A DNA stretch of 64,000 bases from a virus. The stretch's first letter is position 1. The number at the start of each line of letters is the position of its first letter. Positions 19,025 to 26,376 of the stretch are shown here, piece after piece. The notes below the pieces were generated by a model. That model searched no databases. It was given only the letters and a program-made list of their open reading frames with translations, and was not told the origin of the DNA. The position numbers were made by a program, and so were the translations under genes. Location of the stretch: positions 1 through 64,000 of the IMG/VR virus record IMGVR_UViG_3300028025_003852. The stretch is one strand, 5' to 3'.

Positions 19025-19519
19025 ATGGGCTTGGATATGTATTTAGAGGTTCGCAAGTTTGTCGAAACCCACGATTGGGTAAACGAGAATGGCGAGTTTG
19101 TTCGTAAGGAAACTCCAGGAGCAGAGGCTATCAAGGTTGCAGGTCTTGAGAACCTTACTTCTAAAGAGGCTGTTGGCATTACTGTTCAGACTACCGCTGT
19201 CTACTGGCGTAAGGTCAACGCTATCCACAACTGGTTTGTAAATGTCTGTGCTAATGGTGTAGACGAGTGTCAGCAGATTCCTGTAAAGCGTGAGAACCTG
19301 CAAGCCTTGCGTGACCAAGTAGAATTGGTTGTTCGCAAAAAGAATCCAGCAGTTGCTCAAGAGTTTTTGCCAACCTCATCAGGTTTCTTCTTTGGCTCAA
19401 CTGAGTATGACGAGTGGTATTGGTCAGATATGCAATTCACTCTTGATGAACTCAACCGTGTGTTGTCTGAGACGGTAGACGACTATGGGATTGACTTCTT
19501 CTATCAGGCTTCTTGGTAA
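19025..19519 (+). CDS. Conserved phage hypothetical protein (MGLDMYL family)
   Basis: A 164-residue protein. The opening MGLDMYLEVRKF, the middle VYWRKVNAIHNWFV and the motif SGFFFGSTEYDEWYW are the signature of a widely spread but uncharacterised phage and plasmid family. These conserved aromatic and acidic residues suggest an enzyme or binding site, but none is proven. Preceded by a TGTCNG promoter and an ACGAAAGGAAAACGC leader. Confidence 0.75.
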   Translation: MGLDMYLEVRKFVETHDWVNENGEFVRKETPGAEAIKVAGLENLTSKEAVGITVQTTAVYWRKVNAIHNWFVNVCANGVDECQQIPVKRENLQALRDQVELVVRKKNPAVAQEFLPTSSGFFFGSTEYDEWYWSDMQFTLDELNRVLSETVDDYGIDFFYQASW

Positions 19520-19552
19520 CAAGACGAGGGGTGCGACTCGATAACGCATAAC

Positions 19553-19571
19553 CCTTCGGGGGCCGGGCCGC
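19553..19571. repeat. GGGCCGG repeat element
   Basis: CCCTTCGGGGGCCGGGCCGC: a small TTCG hairpin merged with the element, ahead of the next promoter. Confidence 0.5.
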
Positions 19572-19590
19572 TTGATCTTGCAACTTTCAC

Positions 19591-19612
19591 TGTCCGTGGC
19601 TACTGTTAGTAT
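19591..19612 (+). promoter_or_regulatory. TGTCNG-class promoter, leaderless
   Basis: TGTCCG, seven bases, TGTTAGTAT; ATG at 19619 after six bases. Confidence 0.7.
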
Positions 19613-19618
19613 AAGTAT

Positions 19619-20341
19619 ATGACAAAGTTGATTCGCTCAAAAGACCGTAAAGTAACCAACGCTGTAACGCCTAACGGCAAGCAAGCCTCTATCGCTAACA
19701 CTTTTGGTTTGCCTTCTGGCACTGCCTTCTCATGTCCAGGTGCTACTAGCGTATGCGAGACTATCTGCTATGCTGGCAAGTTGGAAAAGGTATTCAAGGG
19801 TGTGCGTATCAACCTAGAGCACAACTGGGCATTGGTCAAAGACGCTGACTATCTTACTATCTACGACCTTCTCTATGAAATGATTAGCGATTTTGTTTCT
19901 GATTGCGAACGTCGTGGTGCAGAAAAGTTATTCCGCATTCACTGGGACGGTGACTTCTTTAATGAAGAATACACCTATGCATGGCGTGATGTGATTTGTG
20001 AGTTTGAGGATGTGCAATTCTGGGCATACACTCGTAGTGCTTTCGCTGTGCCTATCCTAATTGACATTCCTAACCTTGGCTTCTATTTCTCAACTGATAG
20101 TGCCAACAAGGATTTGGCTATCTCTCTCAAAGAGACTCACGGTATCAAGTTGGCATACCTTGCTCAGACGTTTGCTATTGGTAAGGCTGACATTCTTGAG
20201 ATTACTGGGCAGACTGCTATTCCATGCCCCGAAAATAACAAAAAGATTCCTATGATTAGCGAGAAGGGTAGTGCCTGTGTGACCTGTGGGCAATGTATCT
20301 TCCAACGCAATGATATCCTGTTTTCTGCTACAAAGAAGTAG
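19619..20341 (+). CDS. Gp88-like Cys-containing protein
   Basis: A 240-residue protein resembling the mycobacteriophage Gene product 88 family: AFSCPGATSVCETICYAGKL near residue 37, FRIHWDGDFFNEEY in the middle, and a C-terminal ACVTCGQC. The two Cys clusters suggest metal or Fe-S binding; the biochemical role of the family is not known to me. Leaderless start. Surrounded by small early-type genes, so probably a host-takeover or replication-related protein. Confidence 0.75.
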   Translation: MTKLIRSKDRKVTNAVTPNGKQASIANTFGLPSGTAFSCPGATSVCETICYAGKLEKVFKGVRINLEHNWALVKDADYLTIYDLLYEMISDFVSDCERRGAEKLFRIHWDGDFFNEEYTYAWRDVICEFEDVQFWAYTRSAFAVPILIDIPNLGFYFSTDSANKDLAISLKETHGIKLAYLAQTFAIGKADILEITGQTAIPCPENNKKIPMISEKGSACVTCGQCIFQRNDILFSATKK

Positions 20342-20349
20342 CGGAGGGC

Positions 20350-20372
20350 AGGGCCGGGTGATCCGGCCGCCC
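20350..20372. repeat. GGGCCGG-GATC-CCGGCC inverted repeat
   Basis: GGGCCGG, GTGAT, CCGGCCGCCC: near-perfect hairpin after the Gp88-like gene. Confidence 0.65.
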
Positions 20373-20430
20373 ACCCCCAATGTAACAATTAGGTTACGAT
20401 AGGCTGAAAATAGCCCCTAGGACTTGATAT

Positions 20431-20452
20431 TGTGTGTGTTTTCTGTCATACT
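20431..20452 (+). promoter_or_regulatory. TGTCNG-class promoter (variant)
   Basis: TTGATA at 20424-20429, 17 bases to CATACT, extended TGTCATACT; the TGTCNG box is TGTGTG here. The leader contains a GTTGG/CCAAC hairpin at about 20484-20500. Confidence 0.65.
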
Positions 20453-20516
20453 TGATATATCAGCAAGACCGCTGGTAATTAGGTTGGCTGGCTCGCCAAC
20501 AGAAATGAGGAAGCAA

Positions 20517-20663
20517 ATGGGTAACATCAACATTGGAGACACCTTCACCACGCAGAAGTCTGGCGTATCGGGAACGGTTCAGGAAATCATCAAGAACGCA
20601 AACGGTTCTACTCGTATTCGCCTGTCGGTGAACGGTGCAGACCGTTGGACTACGGTCAAGTAA
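20517..20663 (+). CDS. Small beta-barrel-like hypothetical protein
   Basis: A 48-residue protein (GNINIGDTFTTQKSGVSGTV, then RIRLSVNGADRW) with the strand pattern of a KOW/SH3-like barrel and similar to the protein at 15375. The ATG at 20517 is chosen for its GAGGAAG site. Function unknown. Confidence 0.6.
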   Translation: MGNINIGDTFTTQKSGVSGTVQEIIKNANGSTRIRLSVNGADRWTTVK

Positions 20664-20742
20664 GGTCAGACCCTAGTCTGTCTGCTGGGCATCAGATAAA
20701 ACTGCCCACTCAAATCCAAAAGCCAAATGAAAGGAAAACATA

Positions 20743-21192
20743 ATGGCTCGTTCACTTGCTGTGAAGATTCCCACCGCTACACTTATTGCTGACATTGAGG
20801 CAAGCATCGCTGACATTGAGGCTAAGGTTGCTACATACCCTGCCGACATGGAAGCATACCGTAAGGCACAGAAGGCACACCAACAGACTGTTCTCAAGAC
20901 TGTTATTGAGGCTCTCAAGAACCCCGACAACATTGGCGAAGAGTATGGCTCAATCGTTCGTGTTCAGCAAAACCGTTATGGTAATGGTAATGTAGAGATT
21001 TCGGTAAACACGGAACTGCTCTCTGTCCCACAGCCTCCCGAGTGTCCCTCTAACCCAAATGCCAAAGAGTCGTTTGGTCGTGACTACACTAGCCGTCTTG
21101 AGTTGCTGAAGAAGAACCTGAAGGTTCTCAAGATGACAAACCAAGAGGAAGTCAACGCCTCCACCTACAACACGGTGATTGACCTCCTCTAG
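20743..21192 (+). CDS. Hypothetical coiled-coil protein
   Basis: A 149-residue protein. Residues 10-70 repeat ADIEASIADIEAKV and continue as a long helix; the C-terminal part has LELLKKNLKVLKM. A helical bundle or coiled coil is likely. The leader is GAAAGGAAAACATA. Function unknown. Confidence 0.65.
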   Translation: MARSLAVKIPTATLIADIEASIADIEAKVATYPADMEAYRKAQKAHQQTVLKTVIEALKNPDNIGEEYGSIVRVQQNRYGNGNVEISVNTELLSVPQPPECPSNPNAKESFGRDYTSRLELLKKNLKVLKMTNQEEVNASTYNTVIDLL

Positions 21193-21226
21193 ACTCCATA
21201 CGCCCCGAAAGGGATATGTGGAAAAT

Positions 21227-21240
21227 GACCTGAGCAGGTC
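21227..21240. other. Perfect palindromic hairpin GACCTGAGCAGGTC
   Basis: Six-base stem with AG loop in the 3' region of the coiled-coil gene. A related GGACCTGAGCATGTCC lies near 22470-22490 after another gene. Confidence 0.45.
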
Positions 21241-21251
21241 TATGTAAACTG

Positions 21252-21331
21252 CTCGCCCTCTCCCCTGTGAAGCGTCTGGATAGATTGCTGGTAAACAGGG
21301 GAGGGGAGCCGGGTAGATCAGATCCGGCCCC
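21252..21331 (+). terminator. Strong hairpin followed by GGGCCGG-type element
   Basis: CTCCCCTGT ... ACAGGGGAG (9 bp, loop about 26 bases), immediately followed by GGGGAGCCGG-GTAGATCAGAT-CCGGCCCC at 21303-21331. Together they form the 3' boundary of the unit. Confidence 0.55.
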
Positions 21332-21385
21332 GAATATAACAAATTAGTTACGATGTTATAAAAAAATAGGCCTAAAACTTGATAT

Positions 21386-21407
21386 TGTCAGAGGTATCTG
21401 CCATACT
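21386..21407 (+). promoter_or_regulatory. TGTCNG-class promoter, leaderless
   Basis: TTGATA at 21379-21384, TGTCAG, seven bases, TGCCATACT; 17-base -35/-10 spacing; ATG at 21414 after six bases. Confidence 0.75.
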
Positions 21408-21413
21408 GGGAAT

Positions 21414-21629
21414 ATGGAAAAAGTAAAGGGAACGTATTTTGTTGTGACTGGTGAGTCTTACTATGTGAAGGCTGACTCTGAGGAAGAGGCTGAGGCTGTC
21501 TTCAATGTAGGTATGGGATATATGGATGAGCATAACTATCCTGACTTTGATACCGCCGATGCTTTCAGCCGTATCGAGTATACCGATACCTACACTACCT
21601 ATGAGCCTATCACTGATTTCAGTGTCTGA
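21414..21629 (+). CDS. Hypothetical acidic protein
   Basis: A 71-residue protein with an N-terminal beta strand (KGTYFVVTGESYYVKA), an acidic helix (DSEEEAEAVFNVGM) and an acidic, Tyr-rich end. This 'strand then Ala/Glu helix' layout is shared by several small proteins of this arm (15617, 24236). Leaderless. Function unknown. Confidence 0.6.
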   Translation: MEKVKGTYFVVTGESYYVKADSEEEAEAVFNVGMGYMDEHNYPDFDTADAFSRIEYTDTYTTYEPITDFSV

Positions 21630-21644
21630 GGCTACTGTTACACT
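21623..21644 (+). promoter_or_regulatory. TGTCNG-class promoter
   Basis: TGTCTG, seven bases, TGTTACACT, overlapping the preceding stop codon. Confidence 0.65.
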
Positions 21645-21668
21645 AAAGATACAACGAAAGGGAAAAGA

Positions 21669-21926
21669 ATGATTGACAAAGCATTTGGTTTGCAGGAAGC
21701 GGCTCGTAAGTCTGCTTTCGCTCCGTCTGTAAAGTTGTCTGCTCTGATTATCCGTGATGGATACCAGAACATGACACAGCAAGAAATGGAAAAGGCTCTC
21801 ATAGAACTTGTGTCTGAGGCTGTTGTCGTTTCTTCCTACCACACTACGATGGTTCTTCTTGATGAGGAAGACCAGAACACACTCGCAACAACGATTGACG
21901 AACTACAAGAAATGGGGAACAACTAA
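21669..21926 (+). CDS. Hypothetical helical protein
   Basis: An 85-residue, mostly helical protein (NMTQQEMEKALIELVSEAVV). Its stop overlaps the next ATG (TAATG). Leader ACGAAAGGGAAAAGA. Function unknown. Confidence 0.6.
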   Translation: MIDKAFGLQEAARKSAFAPSVKLSALIIRDGYQNMTQQEMEKALIELVSEAVVVSSYHTTMVLLDEEDQNTLATTIDELQEMGNN

Positions 21927-22414
21927 TGTTGGACTATGAGAACATTGAAGTAAAAGATTTGCCACCGTCGCCTATCGAGCAGGGTACCCTTATCGGTATC
22001 GCTGTCGATACTAAGATTGAGGAACTTCAGAAAGAACTTGAGGGTGTCAAGGCAGAACTGGATGCCTCTCGTGCAAACGCTGATGACTGGCGTAACCGTC
22101 AGACATCTATGTATAACCAACTTGGTGAAATGCAGGACAGACTCAAGGGTATCCTGACTGAACTGGTCAACTCTGGTTCCATTGAAAAGGAATACGCAAA
22201 GACCATTGCAGACCACTGTGGCATTGAGGTTACTCGTTACATTGGTGTGTCTGGAAATATCACATTCTCTGCAAATGTCGAGGTATCGGTATTCGATGAA
22301 GATGACTTGGATACACACAACTTCAGTGCAACATACCTGTGCCTTGAGTATCAGGGTGAAGATGTCATTGACTTGAACTATGACATTGAGAACGTTGAAG
22401 AGGACTACAGTTAG
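21926..22414 (+). CDS. Hypothetical coiled-coil protein
   Basis: A 162-residue protein. Residues 30-75 are a coiled coil (TKIEELQKELEGVKAELDAS), followed by a beta-rich, acidic C-terminal half. Translationally coupled to the upstream gene. Function unknown. Confidence 0.65.
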   Translation: MLDYENIEVKDLPPSPIEQGTLIGIAVDTKIEELQKELEGVKAELDASRANADDWRNRQTSMYNQLGEMQDRLKGILTELVNSGSIEKEYAKTIADHCGIEVTRYIGVSGNITFSANVEVSVFDEDDLDTHNFSATYLCLEYQGEDVIDLNYDIENVEEDYS

Positions 22415-22432
22415 TAGGCCTAATAGCTAGGG

Positions 22433-22536
22433 TAGGGACTTGTTAATTCCTTTCTTAGCCTCTACCCTCACGGACCTGAGCATGTCCTTAAAAGGCTCAT
22501 TCTCATACCCAGGGGGGCCGGGCCGATCCGGCCGCC
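22433..22536 (+). terminator. Structured 3' region ending in GGGCCGG-GATC-CCGGCC
   Basis: AGGGTAG ... CTACCCT long-range stem, then GGACCTGAGCATGTCC hairpin, then the inverted repeat GGGGGCCGG-GCCGAT-CCGGCC (22513-22536). No T-run. Confidence 0.5.
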
Positions 22537-22581
22537 ATTGTAACAATTGGGTTACGAACACCTAAAAATACCACCTAGGAC

Positions 22582-22610
22582 TTGTAATTATCTTGTATCT
22601 GTGTCATACT
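22582..22610 (+). promoter_or_regulatory. Promoter (TTGTAA ... TGTCATACT)
   Basis: TTGTAA at 22582-22587, 17 bases, CATACT with extended TG. The TGTCNG box is degenerate. Confidence 0.6.
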
Positions 22611-22646
22611 GATATAAGTAAACAAACCTCTAACGAAAGGCAACAT

Positions 22647-23666
22647 ATGCACGAATTGGAACAGGGCAAGAACGGCGAGGTTGCTTTTGCATCTTTCCGT
22701 GAGCCTGCTTGGCATGGTCTTGGGACTGTGTTCGAGGAAGAAGTAAAGACGGCAGATATGCTGAAGTTGGCACACCTTGATAATTGGAATGTTCGTCTTG
22801 AGGAGATTCCTATTCCCGAGGGATTTGTCTCTGACAAGACTAACTATTTTGTTGCTCGCACTAACCCCTTCAACTCTGAGCAGAACGACATTCTTGGAAT
22901 CGTTGGGCAACGCTACAATACGCTTCAGAACGAATCACTGTTTGAGTTTGGTGACAACCTGCTAGACGGTGGTGGTCGTTGGGAGACGGCTGGCTCTATC
23001 AAGGGTGGTCGTGTTGTGTTCGGTGCTTTGGCACTTGAGCGTGAAACGGTGCTTGACCCTAATGGTGTGGCTGACAAGGTAAACACTTACCTTCTTGTCA
23101 ACACATCGCACGATGGGTCGGTGTCCATTATGGCGAGCATCACGCCTGTGCGTGTCGTGTGTGCGAACACTCTGAACATGGCTATCGGTTCAGGCACAGG
23201 TCACTGGCGTAGTGCTAAGCAGTCGTTCAAGATTCGTCACACTCAGACAGCCGAGGGTCGTGTTCAGGCTGCTCGTGAGGCTTTGGGTCTTGCCAATGAC
23301 TACATGGATGAGTTTGACAAGATGGCTCAGGCTATGATTGAGACAGAAATCACGAATGACCAATTCCAGGAGATTCTTCGTGCAGTCTACCCCATGCCCG
23401 AAAAGGATGCTAAGGGTGCTATGTCAAAGTGGCAGACAAAGTTGGAACTCATCGAGGACATCTACGGTGGACAGTTCAACGACACGATTGCTGGAACGGC
23501 TTGGGGTGCATTGAACGGCATCACCGAACGTCTTGACTGGTATCGTGCAGGACGCAAGGGCAACAGCGAAAGCGTGTTGGCTTCTGCTTCTGGCTTCGAC
23601 CCTGCTATCAACGCTGAGAAGAATCGTATTCTCAAGATTGTTCAGGAACTCACAATGGCTTCCTAG
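22647..23666 (+). CDS. DUF932 family phage/plasmid-like protein
   Basis: A 339-residue protein of the DUF932 (TIGR03299) type: PAWHGLGTVFEEEV near the N-terminus, the middle YLLVNTSHDGSVSIMASITP followed by RVVCANTL, and WRSAKQSFKIRHTQ. Family members occur in phages and plasmids; their function is unproven, with a nucleic-acid role suspected. The ATG at 22647 is chosen over an earlier in-frame codon because of ACGAAAGGCAACAT. It is the largest protein of the plus-strand arm. Confidence 0.85.
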   Translation: MHELEQGKNGEVAFASFREPAWHGLGTVFEEEVKTADMLKLAHLDNWNVRLEEIPIPEGFVSDKTNYFVARTNPFNSEQNDILGIVGQRYNTLQNESLFEFGDNLLDGGGRWETAGSIKGGRVVFGALALERETVLDPNGVADKVNTYLLVNTSHDGSVSIMASITPVRVVCANTLNMAIGSGTGHWRSAKQSFKIRHTQTAEGRVQAAREALGLANDYMDEFDKMAQAMIETEITNDQFQEILRAVYPMPEKDAKGAMSKWQTKLELIEDIYGGQFNDTIAGTAWGALNGITERLDWYRAGRKGNSESVLASASGFDPAINAEKNRILKIVQELTMAS

Positions 23667-23680
23667 TCGGTGACTCCCTG

Positions 23681-23722
23681 CCCTCCCTTGTGGAGGGTGG
23701 GGGGCCGGGTGATCAGATCCGG
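23681..23722 (+). terminator. Hairpin plus GGGCCGG-type element
   Basis: CCCTCC-CTTGT-GGAGGG hairpin at 23681-23697, directly followed by GGGGCCGG-GTGATCAGAT-CCGG. A terminator for the DUF932 gene is likely. Confidence 0.6.
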
Positions 23723-23813
23723 ACTCTACTTAGTATATACATTCATTATATTTGTATTACGATGAAGTAAAAAATACGCCAGATTACGAATAGGTAACAA
23801 TCACCCTGAAAAG

Positions 23814-23843
23814 TTGCATGTCAACCATGTTTTCTGTCATACT
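23814..23843 (+). promoter_or_regulatory. Promoter (TTGCAT ... TGTCATACT), leaderless
   Basis: TTGCAT with 18 bases to CATACT; extended TG; ATG at 23850 after six bases. Confidence 0.6.
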
Positions 23844-23849
23844 GAATAT

Positions 23850-23951
23850 ATGAATGAATTTGAGATAGCGATGCAAGTTGTATTGTCAGAGGCTCTTGAT
23901 AAACTAGAGTCTATACCAGATGAAGAAATCGAAAGGTTGTATATATCCTAA
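23850..23951 (+). CDS. Acidic micropeptide
   Basis: A 33-residue helical, acidic ORF (MNEFEIAMQVVLSEALDKLE). Leaderless start and TAATG coupling to the next gene support it. Function unknown. Confidence 0.5.
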   Translation: MNEFEIAMQVVLSEALDKLESIPDEEIERLYIS

Positions 23952-24127
23952 TGGGAATTTACTATGTTAAGACTGTTGTAGAGTTTGGTGGAGAAGTTAT
24001 GGCTGATACCGCCGAGGAAGCAGAGAAACTTGGATGGCACTGGGATACTGAATTGCAGTATGACGGAGTCTACTCAATCGATGTAGAAGTTGTTGACGAG
24101 GATAACGATGAGGAGGACACCGAATGA
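23951..24127 (+). CDS. Hypothetical acidic protein
   Basis: A 58-residue protein: strand (YYVKTVVEFGGEVMADT), Ala/Glu helix, then a strongly acidic end (VDEDNDEEDTE). Overlaps both neighbours. Function unknown. Confidence 0.6.
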   Translation: MGIYYVKTVVEFGGEVMADTAEEAEKLGWHWDTELQYDGVYSIDVEVVDEDNDEEDTE

Positions 24128-24243
24128 TGAAGGTATCGGAAGTGGAGCGTCTTATCGGTAATGCGTTCCCCAACATGCATGTGTTTGTAGATAAGAACAA
24201 CGAGATTATTGTTTGCACAGGAGAGGAAGCAATCGATGAGTAA
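24124..24243 (+). CDS. Hypothetical small protein
   Basis: A 39-residue ORF (VSEVERLIGNAFPNMHVFVD) overlapping the genes on both sides by four to eight bases, after a GAGGAGGACACC ribosome site. Function unknown. Confidence 0.5.
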   Translation: MMKVSEVERLIGNAFPNMHVFVDKNNEIIVCTGEEAIDE

Positions 24244-24397
24244 GTATTCAATTAAGGTAGAACAAATTGGACATACCGTTGTAGAGGTTGAGGCTGAAGA
24301 TGAGTTTCAGGCTGAAGACATTGCAATGGAGATGTGGGGCAATGGTGAACTTGACCATCTCTTTATCTTTGATGTAGAACTAATTGTGGATAACTAA
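24236..24397 (+). CDS. Hypothetical small acidic protein
   Basis: A 53-residue protein with strand (KYSIKVEQIGHTVVEVEA) and acidic helix (EDEFQAEDIAMEMWGNGEL). Start chosen at the ATG after GAGAGGAAGC. Stop overlaps the next start. Function unknown. Confidence 0.6.
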   Translation: MSKYSIKVEQIGHTVVEVEAEDEFQAEDIAMEMWGNGELDHLFIFDVELIVDN

Positions 24398-24630
24398 TGC
24401 GTATGCCAAAGGTAGCCGACCAAACTTGGAGGCGAATCTACCATTCCAGGGTAGCAGAGGTATACGAATCAGATAACGAGAACGACTACTACAAGGTAGT
24501 ACTAGAAGGTATGCGACCAAAGTATTTCTATGGTGAGTTAGGCTTTCAGAATTACCAACGCTATGTGTATGACTTTGAGATGGCTACCCTGTATTCACAG
24601 GACAACGCCATGATGAAGAAGTATCGGTAG
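24397..24630 (+). CDS. Hypothetical protein
   Basis: A 77-residue protein, aromatic-rich (KYFYGELGFQNYQRYVYDFE). No family recognised. Last gene before nrdH in the coupled series that begins at 23850. Confidence 0.6.
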   Translation: MRMPKVADQTWRRIYHSRVAEVYESDNENDYYKVVLEGMRPKYFYGELGFQNYQRYVYDFEMATLYSQDNAMMKKYR

Positions 24631-24633
24631 GCG

Positions 24634-24642
24634 TGGTAAAAT
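24634..24642 (+). promoter_or_regulatory. Extended -10 promoter TGGTAAAAT, leaderless
   Basis: TGGTAAAAT followed by five bases and the ATG of nrdH. No TGTCNG box. Confidence 0.55.
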
Positions 24643-24647
24643 AGAAT

Positions 24648-24881
24648 ATGACACCAACTATTTATACTAAGCCTAACTGTGTACAGTGTGATGCAACCAA
24701 ACGTTACTTTGATAACAAAGGTGTGGCCTACACTACCGTCGATATTACACAGGATGCGGACGCACTCGATCTACTTATTGCCGAGGGATTCAAGTCAGCT
24801 CCTGTTGTTAATATAGATACACACTGGTGGAGTGGATTCCAACCAGACTTAATAGATAAACACATCGCTAACTATTCTTAG
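24648..24881 (+). CDS. nrdH: NrdH-type redoxin (glutaredoxin-like)
   Basis: A 77-residue glutaredoxin fold protein with the redox motif CVQC at residues 11-14, SAPVV (cis-proline loop) and WWSGFQPDLI near the C-terminus; the last is characteristic of NrdH. NrdH is the electron donor of class Ib ribonucleotide reductase, whose NrdI, NrdE and NrdF genes lie 21-24 kb away on the other strand. Leaderless start. Being in the early arm, it may be made before the reductase itself. Confidence 0.9.
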   Translation: MTPTIYTKPNCVQCDATKRYFDNKGVAYTTVDITQDADALDLLIAEGFKSAPVVNIDTHWWSGFQPDLIDKHIANYS

Positions 24882-24903
24882 TGTCCGACGCTAATGGTAA
24901 GGT
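24882..24903 (+). promoter_or_regulatory. TGTCNG-class promoter, leaderless
   Basis: TGTCCG, seven bases, TGGTAAGGT; ATG at 24910 after six bases. Confidence 0.65.
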
Positions 24904-24909
24904 GGTAAC

Positions 24910-25296
24910 ATGACAGCAACTATAGACCTTTCCTATGAGGAATGGATTGACAAGTACAAGCCAGAGTTAGATGCCGACGGTAGCCCACGAATGTATGAGA
25001 CCTATGGCAAAGACTACGAGTATGTTCAGAGTGTAGACACTGAGTATCTTTGGACATGGACCGATGGTGGTGACTACAGTGTTATCACTAATGGATTTAG
25101 TTTTGTTAATCGCTTAGGCTACTACGTTTGTACCGTGCCATGTAGCACAGACATTTCTGTTGAGGTAGATGTGTATGTGCCAACAGAGTGTGAAGAAACC
25201 AAGATTCATTATTGGACAGAGCATGAGCGTTATGACGGAACCATGACAACCATTTGCTCAGAATGCGAGGTAGACAAAAATGACATTGACAGCTGA
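24910..25296 (+). CDS. Hypothetical protein
   Basis: A 128-residue protein, acidic and aromatic-rich, with beta-like stretches (YYVCTVPCSTDISVEVDVYV) and a C-terminal CSEC that may bind metal with the HYWTEHERY His residues. Overlaps the next gene by 17 bases. Function unknown. Confidence 0.65.
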   Translation: MTATIDLSYEEWIDKYKPELDADGSPRMYETYGKDYEYVQSVDTEYLWTWTDGGDYSVITNGFSFVNRLGYYVCTVPCSTDISVEVDVYVPTECEETKIHYWTEHERYDGTMTTICSECEVDKNDIDS

Positions 25297-25669
25297 GGAG
25301 GAAGCCTTGCTTGCTAATCTAAACTATGACCTTAACATTTGGGACGAGGGTATGCACATGACCTGTCACCTACCAAAAGAAGAGCAGTACTCACAATGGA
25401 AGATTTCAGTACACAACGTACATGAACTACCAGATGGTTACATTCAGTGTGGTGATTGGATTGAGGATATCAATATCTATCTTACCGAAGATGAGGTGAA
25501 GGCCCTCACACTTGGATGGGCACCTGAGCTTGGTGGAGACTACACTGGTGACAGTGATTTCTTCCTTGACATCGATGGATTCTTTACTATCTATAAAGAC
25601 ATTCCCGAGAGGGTAAAGCAAGAACTACTATCACTACCGCCGATTGACATTCAGAAGGTTGAATGGTAG
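25280..25669 (+). CDS. Hypothetical acidic protein
   Basis: A 129-residue, acidic protein with mixed alpha/beta content (DEGMHMTCHLPKEEQYSQW, GYIQCGDWIEDINIYL). No family recognised. Co-translated with the upstream gene through overlap. Confidence 0.65.
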   Translation: MTLTAEEEALLANLNYDLNIWDEGMHMTCHLPKEEQYSQWKISVHNVHELPDGYIQCGDWIEDINIYLTEDEVKALTLGWAPELGGDYTGDSDFFLDIDGFFTIYKDIPERVKQELLSLPPIDIQKVEW

Positions 25670-25681
25670 AATGGAGAGACA

Positions 25682-25906
25682 ATGCGAATTACACAAAATG
25701 AACGAGCAGCCCAAAAGATTCTAGATGCTGTAAACGATTACACCTTAGACACATACATGATTGGATTTCACATCTTCCAGTTTGCACCATTGGATTTGTA
25801 TATGAAATTGGATGAAATCATGGAAGGTGTTGACATGGCAATCAAAGCAGAGAATGAGAGAGTAGAGAAGAAGAATGAGCAACGAAAGCAAAACGCCCCT
25901 TTCTAA
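25682..25906 (+). CDS. Hypothetical helical protein
   Basis: A 74-residue helical protein (FQFAPLDLYMKLDEIMEGVD) ending in a charged tail. Overlaps the next gene by 32 bases. Function unknown. Confidence 0.6.
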   Translation: MRITQNERAAQKILDAVNDYTLDTYMIGFHIFQFAPLDLYMKLDEIMEGVDMAIKAENERVEKKNEQRKQNAPF

Positions 25907-26222
25907 CAAGTGTGACATCTTGGCTGAGTTGTGGATTCAGTATAAGGGCGATGAGAACTTTGCAGACTTCATGCAATACAATGACTTGGGCTTGCCCCTT
26001 GCTTATGCAATATCAAATGACATTATCAAAGCAAGCGAACGAGCAACATTGTTTGTAGAAGAAACCTTTGCAACTCTCATGTATGCTCTTGCTGATGATT
26101 CAGAAGATAACATCACTTGGACTGATGATGAAGGCAACGATGAACCAGAAGCATGGATGGCTCAAGAGTTTGAGACTCTAGAAGATGTATTCTTGTTCTT
26201 TGGAACTGACAGGGCAAAGTAG
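25875..26222 (+). CDS. Hypothetical acidic protein
   Basis: A 115-residue acidic protein (FADFMQYNDLGLPLAYAISN, DDSEDNITWTDDEGNDEPEA). Its start lies within the preceding gene. The pattern 'ADF..YNDLGLPLAY' is found in small actinophage proteins of unknown role. Confidence 0.65.
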   Translation: MSNESKTPLSNKCDILAELWIQYKGDENFADFMQYNDLGLPLAYAISNDIIKASERATLFVEETFATLMYALADDSEDNITWTDDEGNDEPEAWMAQEFETLEDVFLFFGTDRAK

Positions 26223-26232
26223 CTGGTACCCT

Positions 26233-26268
26233 GCCTCCCTTCGGGGAGGTGGGGCCGGGCCTCCCAAA
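26233..26268 (+). terminator. TTCG hairpin plus GGGCCGG element
   Basis: CCTCCC-TTCG-GGGAGG, a stable tetraloop hairpin, followed by TGGGGCCGGGCCTCCC. Terminator at the end of the main plus-strand series. Confidence 0.65.
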
Positions 26269-26376
26269 CCACCAAAACACCTATATCCCAAAATACCTTT
26301 ACGATCCGATCAAAAAATACGCCTGAAAGTTATTACGAAGAATCAAAAAATACGCCTGAATAGAAAGGAGCATCAA

